Shown piece after piece: positions 6,339 through 11,106 of a DNA stretch of 13,011 nucleotides; the first letter of the stretch is position 1, and each line of letters begins with the position of its first letter. The DNA comes from an uncultured Hungatella sp. (lineage in GTDB: Bacteria; Bacillota; Clostridia; Lachnospirales; Lachnospiraceae). A program made the translations under genes and the position numbers. The notes beneath the pieces are model-generated. The model was not told the origin of the DNA. It was given only the letters and a program-made list of their open reading frames with translations, and ran no database searches. The stretch is from contig CAJTOT010000014.1 of the NCBI GenBank assembly GCA_910577935.1, forward strand, positions 75,997 to 89,007, in the 5' to 3' direction.

Positions 6339-8156
6339 TTATTCCACAGTGACGGACTTGGCCAGGTTCCTGGGCTGGTCCACATCTAAATTTTTGCCGA
6401 TGGAAGCATAGTAGGCGATGAGCTGGAGGATAACCGCAATGGGAAATACCGTAAATCTGTCATCCAGGTCAGGGATTTTGATATGGATATCCGCCAGCCC
6501 CTCATCGACCCTGGCATGTTCCTTGGTGAGCAGGATGACGAAGGCGCCTCTCGCCTTTACTTCCCGGACATTGGAGATCATTTTGGAAAATACATGTTCC
6601 TGGGTCGCGATGGCGATGACCGGGACTTCCGGGGCGATGAGGGCGATGGTGCCGTGTTTTAACTCCCCGGCTGCGTAGGCCTCGGCGTGAATATAGGAAA
6701 TTTCTTTCAGCTTAAGGGCTCCCTCCAGGGAGAAGGCGTAGTCCAGCCCCCGCCCCATGAAAAATGTGTCGTTCTGCTGAATCAGGTGAGTCACCAGCTC
6801 TCGTTCTGTATCTTTCTGCCGGATCATGGTCTCCATGGCGGGAATGGCGTCCAGCAGCCCGGCGAGGAAGGCGGCGGCCTGTTCTCTGGTGAATTTTCCC
6901 CGCACCAGAGCCATGCGGCAGCTTGTCATGTAGAGGGCGGCCAGCTGCACGGAGTAAGCCTTGGTGCTGGCCACGGCGATCTCCGGACCGGCGTGGGTGT
7001 ACAGGACGTAATCGCTCTCCCTGGCGATGGTAGAGCCCTTCACGTTGACGATGGCAAGGGTTTTGGAACCGCAGCTTTTGGCCAGGCGGAGGGCGGCCAG
7101 GGTGTCGATGGTCTCGCCTGACTGGGAGATAATGATGACCAGGGTTTTTTCGTCGATGAGAGGTTCCTCATAGCGGAATTCGGACGCGATGGAGACCATC
7201 ACCGGAATCCTCAGAACAGGTTCCATCAGGGCTCTGGCCACCATCCCGGCATGCATGGCGGTTCCGCACGCCACCACATGGATCTGCGCGCATTCCGTAA
7301 ATATTTCATCCGGGATCTGGTCGTCGGTAAAATCAGGAAGCCCCTTGGTCATGCGGGGGAGGATGGTATTTTTAAGAGCCTCCGGCTGTTCGTGGATCTC
7401 TTTCAGCATAAAGTGCGGGAAGCCGTTTTTCATGGCAGCGTCCATGTTCCAGTTGACCTCCATGATCTCCGGCAGGACGGCGTTTCCATCCAGGTCGTAC
7501 AGGGATATCTTGTAGCCTGTCAGCTTTACGATATGATTTTCGGGAACCACAAAATACTTCCTTGTATATGGGATGAGGGCGGTGAGGTCGGAGGCGACGA
7601 GGGCGCCTGAGCGGGTGTACGCCGCCACCAGAGGGCTTACGCTCCGGATTCCGTAGATTTCCCCCGGCCGGTCGTCAAACATGATGCAGAAGCCGTAGGA
7701 ACCCCGGACACACTCTGCAAGCTGTCTGACGGCGCTGTAGGGGTCACCGGTATAAAAGGCATCAAGAAGCCAGGCAGCCACCTCAGAGTCAGTCTGGGAG
7801 ACTAATCTGGACTCCAGGGAAAACCGCTTGGTCAGGCTGTGGTAGTTTTCGATGATTCCGTTGTGAATCAGGGTGACCCTTCCGGCCCGGTGAGGATGGG
7901 CATTGGTGTCGCTGACGCCTCCGTGGGTGGCCCACCTGGTGTGTCCGATGCCGCAGTGGGAGTGACGGAGCATGGAGGCGCAGGCCTCCTTTAATGCGGC
8001 TACCTTTCCGGTTCGTTTCACAACCTGAACCGCCGACCTGGTGTCAAAGCAGGCGATGCCCGCACTGTCATAGCCCCGGTATTCCAGCTGGGCCAGTCCC
8101 TCCAACAATATATTTTTGGCCTCAAGAGGGCCGCTGTATCCGATGATTCCGCACAT
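6339..8156 (-). CDS. glmS: Glutamine--fructose-6-phosphate aminotransferase (isomerizing)
   Basis: Protein of 605 aa, full length. GlmS makes glucosamine-6-phosphate from fructose-6-phosphate and glutamine, the entry step to UDP-GlcNAc and peptidoglycan. The start is fixed at 8156 because the enzyme needs Cys as residue 1 after Met removal (MCGIIGYSG). An in-frame ATG at 8198 would add 14 residues and block this. GGAG lies 10 nt upstream of the chosen start. The N-terminal class II glutamine amidotransferase domain (about 2-220) shows RGYDSAG (27-33), GHTRWATHG (71-79) and HNGIIENY (98-105). Two sugar-isomerase (SIS) domains follow, with VACGTAMHAG, SQSGETIDTLAAL, STKAYSVQLAALYM and LKEISYIHAEAYAAGELKHG. 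The universal C-terminus DQPRNLAKSVTVE is intact. It is transcribed alone, convergent with the kinase-like gene and divergent from the NlpC/P60 gene, under a glmS ribozyme. Confidence 0.98.
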   Translation of the reverse strand: MCGIIGYSGPLEAKNILLEGLAQLEYRGYDSAGIACFDTRSAVQVVKRTGKVAALKEACASMLRHSHCGIGHTRWATHGGVSDTNAHPHRAGRVTLIHNGIIENYHSLTKRFSLESRLVSQTDSEVAAWLLDAFYTGDPYSAVRQLAECVRGSYGFCIMFDDRPGEIYGIRSVSPLVAAYTRSGALVASDLTALIPYTRKYFVVPENHIVKLTGYKISLYDLDGNAVLPEIMEVNWNMDAAMKNGFPHFMLKEIHEQPEALKNTILPRMTKGLPDFTDDQIPDEIFTECAQIHVVACGTAMHAGMVARALMEPVLRIPVMVSIASEFRYEEPLIDEKTLVIIISQSGETIDTLAALRLAKSCGSKTLAIVNVKGSTIARESDYVLYTHAGPEIAVASTKAYSVQLAALYMTSCRMALVRGKFTREQAAAFLAGLLDAIPAMETMIRQKDTERELVTHLIQQNDTFFMGRGLDYAFSLEGALKLKEISYIHAEAYAAGELKHGTIALIAPEVPVIAIATQEHVFSKMISNVREVKARGAFVILLTKEHARVDEGLADIHIKIPDLDDRFTVFPIAVILQLIAYYASIGKNLDVDQPRNLAKSVTVE

Positions 8157-8202
8157 ATTATTGATTCTCCAATCCTTTGATTTTTTGTTTTTCTCCATTT
8201 TC

Positions 8203-8227
8203 GGAAAAGTTTTTCAAAAAGTTTTCC
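8203..8227 (-). repeat. Near-palindrome in the glmS leader
   Basis: GGAAAA (8203-8208) pairs with TTTTCC (8222-8227), and the A/T-rich middle (TTTTTCAAAAA) is itself nearly symmetric. With flanking C8202 and G8228 the outer stem is 7 bp. It lies just downstream of the leader-ORF start on the minus strand. It is not followed by a T tract on that strand, so it is not a normal terminator. Role unknown. Confidence 0.45.
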
Positions 8228-8250
8228 GCGCATACATGTTTCTCTCCTTT
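8214..8250 (-). other. Shine-Dalgarno-led leader ORF between ribozyme and glmS
   Basis: The strongest ribosome site in the glmS leader, AAAGGAG (8250-8244), does not serve glmS. It precedes ATG 8237 by 6 nt, opening a 7-codon ORF (MYARKTF, stop at 8214). It also precedes ATG 8233 by 10 nt, opening a 71-codon ORF that ends at 8018 and overlaps the first 45 or so codons of glmS out of frame. The second begins MRGKLFEKLFRKWRKTK, basic and amphipathic. Either could be a translated leader that affects ribosome flow to glmS, or chance. The overlapping portion is constrained by glmS, so its openness is not evidence. Confidence 0.3.
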
Positions 8251-8264
8251 AACAGGCCGTGAAG

Positions 8265-8280
8265 CAGGCATGTTTGCCTG
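8265..8280 (-). other. Small hairpin ahead of the leader ribosome site
   Basis: CAGGCA and TGCCTG form a perfect 6-bp stem with a 4-nt loop, 14 nt upstream of the AAAGGAG at 8250-8244 in the glmS transcript. It may help keep that ribosome site accessible or be chance; nothing else identifies it. Confidence 0.35.
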
Positions 8281-8293
8281 ATTTTTTCCACAC

Positions 8294-8315
8294 AAAAAAG
8301 ACCTGTCCGGGCTTT
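8294..8315 (-). terminator. Possible weak terminator/attenuator in glmS leader
   Basis: On the minus strand AAAGCCC (8315-8309) can pair with GGTCTTT (8303-8297) over a 5-nt loop, with one C-T mismatch, followed by more T to 8294 (six T in all). It lies between the 3' side of the ribozyme and glmS. The stem is short and imperfect, so efficiency should be low. It could cause partial attenuation or mark RNA ends after cleavage. Confidence 0.3.
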
Positions 8316-8350
8316 ATATTTTTTAAGCTCTGGCAGTGAGAATGATGGTT

Positions 8351-8518
8351 GTTCTGGATGCAGCACGTTTGTTTTGCAGTCGCCTGCATATTTCGGTCTG
8401 CATAACACGCCCAGAACGGCATGGAAGGGCACCCGCCGAATATTCGATACTCCCTTCACCTCGTCAACCTGAACCGCCGGGGTCGTCCCGTTCACGCTCA
8501 CGGTCAGGTACTGGCGCT
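8351..8518 (-). ncRNA. glmS ribozyme (GlcN6P-dependent self-cleaving riboswitch)
   Basis: The minus strand reads A-AGCGCCAG at 8519-8511, with the expected cleavage between A8518 and G8517. It then shows a P1-like stem (CCTGA/TCAGG), the core GTTGACGAGG (8468-8459), TATCGAATATTCGGCGG followed by GTGCCC (8449-8427), a GAAGGG/CCCTTC helix, a GNRA hairpin TGCAG-GCGA-CTGCA (8388-8375), and a closing GTTCTGG/CCAGAAC helix ending at 8351. These are the diagnostic conserved parts of the family. When glucosamine-6-phosphate accumulates it acts as a cofactor for cleavage. The downstream mRNA with a 5'-OH is then degraded (RNase J in Bacillus), lowering GlmS. Boundaries at the 3' side are approximate. 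Long ORFs drawn through this stretch are not genes. Confidence 0.93.
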
Positions 8519-8535
8519 TGGCTTTGCCATGAAAA

Positions 8536-8556
8536 CTTATGCCTCCTCCTCATAAG
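8536..8556 (-). promoter_or_regulatory. 5' hairpin with SD-like loop, upstream of ribozyme
   Basis: CTTATG (8556-8551) pairs perfectly with CATAAG (8541-8536), leaving a 9-nt loop AGGAGGAGG (8550-8542). It sits at or within about 3 nt of the predicted transcript 5' end. The loop is complementary to the 3' end of 16S rRNA and lies 11 nt before an ATG at 8530. That ATG opens an 8-codon ORF (MAKPSAST, stop ending at 8504) which runs across the ribozyme cleavage site. Whether it is translated is unknown. It could instead be a stabilising 5' stem. Confidence 0.5.
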
Positions 8557-8565
8557 ACTTTGTTT

Positions 8566-8594
8566 ATTATAGCTTTATATATTCTATGCGTCAA
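8566..8594 (-). promoter_or_regulatory. Sigma-A promoter of glmS
   Basis: On the minus strand -35 TTGACG (8594-8589, 5 of 6) and a perfect -10 TATAAT (8571-8566) are separated by 17 nt. Transcription should start near 8559, placing the ribozyme cleavage site about 40 nt into the RNA and the glmS start about 400 nt in. Its strength on paper fits a gene controlled mainly after initiation, by ribozyme cleavage. Confidence 0.85.
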
Positions 8595-8657
8595 CTAAAT
8601 TCTGGACACTCAACACAGGTATTTCGGATTCCCCGCCAGGTGTACACTCGATACTTT

Positions 8658-8701
8658 CTGTCTGCTGTAGACAGACAAGAAGATGTTTCCTGTAAACAGG
8701 A
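8658..8701. repeat. Two adjacent palindromes in the divergent intergenic region
   Basis: CTGTCT-gctgt-AGACAG (8658-8674) and TCCTGT-aa-ACAGGA (8688-8701) are two perfect inverted repeats 13 nt apart, between the glmS promoter and the NlpC/P60 promoter. Neither has a T tract on either strand, so terminators are unlikely. They could be operator sites for a dimeric regulator. Apart from these and the promoters, I see nothing in the stretch 8595-8740. Confidence 0.4.
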
Positions 8702-8744
8702 CTTCCGGCTTTAGAAGATTTATAAAGCTGTCCCAGTCTTTTAA

Positions 8745-8772
8745 TTAATTTTTAATGATTTTTTAGTATAAT
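8745..8772 (+). promoter_or_regulatory. Probable promoter of the NlpC/P60-LCP unit
   Basis: TATAAT at 8767-8772 is a perfect -10 box in very A/T-rich DNA. The best -35 at an acceptable distance is TTAATT (8745-8750, 3 of 6, 16-nt spacer), so an activator may be needed or the promoter may be weak. Predicted leader is about 45 nt. Confidence 0.5.
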
Positions 8773-8822
8773 TTGTAATAGGATTGTGTTATATTTTTAT
8801 GGTTAACTAAAGAAATCAGGTA

Positions 8823-11102
8823 ATGTCAATGAGAATAGAAAATATGCGCTCTAAAGGGCATGGTTTGCGGTTTGGCGCAGGCAGACCGGTCGGCGGGCAG
8901 AAGACCGGGGGCAAAAGATCCGAAAAACGGGTCGGCAAGGTGGGGATTCTCCGGCTTTCCATGGGAGTTCAGGTTGTGATTATGGCGATGGGAGGCTGGA
9001 TTTCTGTGGAGATTTCCAGAGTGTGGACAAGAGCTTTTTTAGTGGGCCGCGCAGGGATGGCGGGAACTGCTGGAGCGGCGGAAACACCGGAAACAGCGGA
9101 ACTGCTGGAAATATTGGAAATACCGGAAACAGCGGGGCAGACAGGGCGTCTGCTCGGACAGGCAGACGCCTTTGTAAGGCAGAGGAAACCAGGGAATGAG
9201 AGTCAGGGTGCCGGAGGGGGTTTTTCTATTGATGGCGTCGCATGTTCTGACAATGTGGCAAAAATGTATGGGCCATTGGAACAGCGGAAGAAGAATAAGA
9301 TGTCCCCTGAACGGCTGAATTACGCATTTCTTTTTGATGAAGGTGTTCAGGGAGAAGATGCGGAGGAGAGCTATGGAGGAAAGGTTTATCAGCTGCTGAC
9401 AGAAAGGGATGGGAGTTGGATTCGGGAGATATACAGCCTTGGAGAGAGGCCTGCGGAAGAGATGGCCGCTTATCTGGGGGTTGACATAGAGGAGGTTTCG
9501 TCGTGGAACCGGGTGAATGTGATCTTTAGAAATGGAGATGGCGCTCCTATTAGCGGCTACTCTAACGCGAAAGAGATAATTTCTCTTGCCAGTGTTTATG
9601 CCTATTTTCAACAGTGGGATGATTATGAATCATTTTTTCAATACGCAGATGCGCTGTGGAGACAATCACATTCCTACCACATATCTGTCAGTGATCCTTA
9701 CTACTGTGAAGGGGAGTGTCAATATACAGAAAAACCTGGCCTGGAGACAGCTGGCAGGGTGGAGAGTATTTCTGAGTCTGCTGACCATGCAGCTGCCTGC
9801 GCCGGAGAAAGCGCTGAAGATCCTGCGGGGTCGGAATCTTCCGGGATTTTAGAAAATGTAAGCTCTGAGGACTCGGAAAAGACAGGAAGCGGGCCTGGCG
9901 GCTTGGCGGCGGAAGAATCAGCAGAGGAGATAGCTGCTGCCGGAGACGGGGAGACGGTGTCGGATGCTTCAGCTGCGGAAGGAGAAGCGGATGCTCCTGC
10001 TGCCGGAGATGGAGTGCCGCAGGAATCGGAGCTGTCAGTGCCGCAGGAATCAGAGCTGTCGGATCAATCTGCTGTTGGAGATGGGATGCCGGAAGAGGAG
10101 GCATCTGCTGTTGAGGCGGAAGTGTCAGAAGCGGATCGGTCTGATGCGGAAGAGGGAGGGGGGGAAGCGGAGAAGGCTGGTCAGTCTGCCGCTGGAGATG
10201 GGATGCCGGAAGCGGAGATGCCTGATGCAGGGAAGGGGATGTGGGAAGAGGAGATATCTGCTGCCAGAGAGAGTGTGCCGGTGTCAGATATGCCTGCCCC
10301 TGAAGCTGGAGCGCTGGAAGCGGGGATATCTGACGCTGGAGAGGGGGTATCGGTAGAGACGGTTTACGGGAAGGCGTGTTCGGGGCACAGGGATCTGAAT
10401 ATTTCCGTGAAGATTACAGGTCTGAAAGAGGCCGAGAATCTTTATGAGGCAGATTCTGTGGGTAATCGAACTGAGAGTTTTGGTGAACAGTGGTCTGGCT
10501 GGGATATTGAAGCAAGATCCCATGCCGCGAATCTGGCAGAGCAGGACTGGTATGAAATGTATGGGTTGTCCGGTTTCAACAGTGTCTATGTCCAAAATCC
10601 GCTTTCGCAGTCAGAGATTGCGTTCTATCTGAACAAGCTGCCTGAGACGGTGCCGCCTGAACGCCGGGAGCTTGTCCGCCAGGCGCTTGCTTCTGTGGGG
10701 TGTATTCCTTATTATTGGGGAGGTAAACCGTCCGGAGGAGGATTAGAGGTCAACCATTTCGGCACAGTGGTGGAAGCAGATGAAGACGGGAGAATTCTCA
10801 GAGGGCTTGACTGCTCCGGCTGGATTAGCTGGGTGTATTGGACTGCGTTTGGAAATCCTGTGCCTGCCCAGAGCACATCGGGGCTTATCAGCTGTGGAAG
10901 GGGAATAGCAAAGGAGGAGCTTCAGGCGGGAGATATTCTGGTCCGGACCGGGGAGCAGCCTCATGTGTACCTGTTTTTAGCATGGGCAGAAGACGGGTCC
11001 ATGTATCTGATTCATGAAACTACAGGAAATATAAACAATGTCACTGTCGATATCTATGATATAGAAGTTTCTCATTATAGAGATCTAATCGGAGGGGAAT
11101 AG
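8823..11102 (+). CDS. NlpC/P60 family cell-wall hydrolase, membrane-anchored, with long acidic linker
   Basis: Protein of 759 aa, probably a gamma-D-glutamyl-diamino acid endopeptidase acting on peptidoglycan stem peptides. Layout: basic N-terminus (1-40), membrane segment or uncleaved signal (about 41-63), Ala/Glu/Thr-rich repeats (78-105), and a central module (about 185-300) with AKEIISLASVYAYF, YADALWRQSHSY and SDPYYCEGEC that I recall from other clostridial NlpC/P60 proteins. Next come a roughly 210-residue Glu/Ala/Ser/Gly linker (about 305-515) with recurring GDG motifs, and a C-terminal NlpC/P60 domain (about 610-759). Catalytic Cys664 sits in GLDCSGW and His714 in EQPHVYLF after LQAGDILV; the third polar residue is probably His731. 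The ribosome site is weak: CAGG lies 8 nt before ATG 8829, so translation may start at residue 3. The stop lies 4 nt before the LCP gene, so the two are coupled. No catalytic residue is missing. The substrate is inferred from the family. Confidence 0.85.
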   Translation: MSMRIENMRSKGHGLRFGAGRPVGGQKTGGKRSEKRVGKVGILRLSMGVQVVIMAMGGWISVEISRVWTRAFLVGRAGMAGTAGAAETPETAELLEILEIPETAGQTGRLLGQADAFVRQRKPGNESQGAGGGFSIDGVACSDNVAKMYGPLEQRKKNKMSPERLNYAFLFDEGVQGEDAEESYGGKVYQLLTERDGSWIREIYSLGERPAEEMAAYLGVDIEEVSSWNRVNVIFRNGDGAPISGYSNAKEIISLASVYAYFQQWDDYESFFQYADALWRQSHSYHISVSDPYYCEGECQYTEKPGLETAGRVESISESADHAAACAGESAEDPAGSESSGILENVSSEDSEKTGSGPGGLAAEESAEEIAAAGDGETVSDASAAEGEADAPAAGDGVPQESELSVPQESELSDQSAVGDGMPEEEASAVEAEVSEADRSDAEEGGGEAEKAGQSAAGDGMPEAEMPDAGKGMWEEEISAARESVPVSDMPAPEAGALEAGISDAGEGVSVETVYGKACSGHRDLNISVKITGLKEAENLYEADSVGNRTESFGEQWSGWDIEARSHAANLAEQDWYEMYGLSGFNSVYVQNPLSQSEIAFYLNKLPETVPPERRELVRQALASVGCIPYYWGGKPSGGGLEVNHFGTVVEADEDGRILRGLDCSGWISWVYWTAFGNPVPAQSTSGLISCGRGIAKEELQAGDILVRTGEQPHVYLFLAWAEDGSMYLIHETTGNINNVTVDIYDIEVSHYRDLIGGE
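9063..9133 (+). repeat. Imperfect 35/36-bp tandem repeat in the hydrolase gene
   Basis: Two adjacent copies begin GGAACTGCTGGA and end CCGGAAACAGC (9063-9097 and 9098-9133). They differ by one base in length, so the first half of copy 2 is read in another frame. Copy 1 gives GTAGAAETPETA and copy 2 ELLEILEIPETA. This is the footprint of slippage or unequal duplication in the region just outside the membrane segment. Confidence 0.6.
9145..9170 (+). other. Perfect 9-bp hairpin inside the hydrolase gene
   Basis: GGCGTCTGC (9145-9153) pairs without mismatch with GCAGACGCC (9162-9170) over an 8-nt loop, followed by TTTGT. It resembles an intrinsic terminator with a short T tract, inside the coding sequence about 320 nt after the start. 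It may attenuate transcription or be incidental to a low-complexity region. Confidence 0.45.
10014..10061 (+). repeat. 24-bp tandem duplication in the linker of the hydrolase
   Basis: Two 24-bp units (10014-10037, 10038-10061) differ at two positions and encode VPQESELS twice. Nearby, GGAGATGGGATGCCGGAAG occurs exactly at 10077-10095 and 10194-10212, 117 bp apart, in frame. At protein level a GDG/GKG motif recurs at residues 374, 395, 419, 458 and 470. Confidence 0.75.
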
Positions 11103-11106
11103 GAGT

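Noticed and set aside
6107..6385. Minus-strand frame with repeated CLPRTW
   Set aside because: It overlaps the glmS end out of frame and reads through the terminator stem and the kinase-like gene; a by-product of the repeats.
6223..6411. Plus-strand open frame with repeated ARFWAGKV
   Set aside because: It is the reverse reading of the 33-bp repeats and the glmS 3' end, with no ribosome site.
8157..8198. Upstream ATG extending GlmS by 14 residues
   Set aside because: The catalytic cysteine must be N-terminal after Met removal.
8214..8501. 95-residue open frame on the minus strand upstream of glmS
   Set aside because: It lies within the glmS ribozyme and leader; the conserved ribozyme core explains the sequence and there is no ribosome site.
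9688..10104. Antisense frame rich in Pro/Leu/Gln in the hydrolase linker
   Set aside because: It mirrors the low-complexity acidic linker; the composition bias alone keeps it open.
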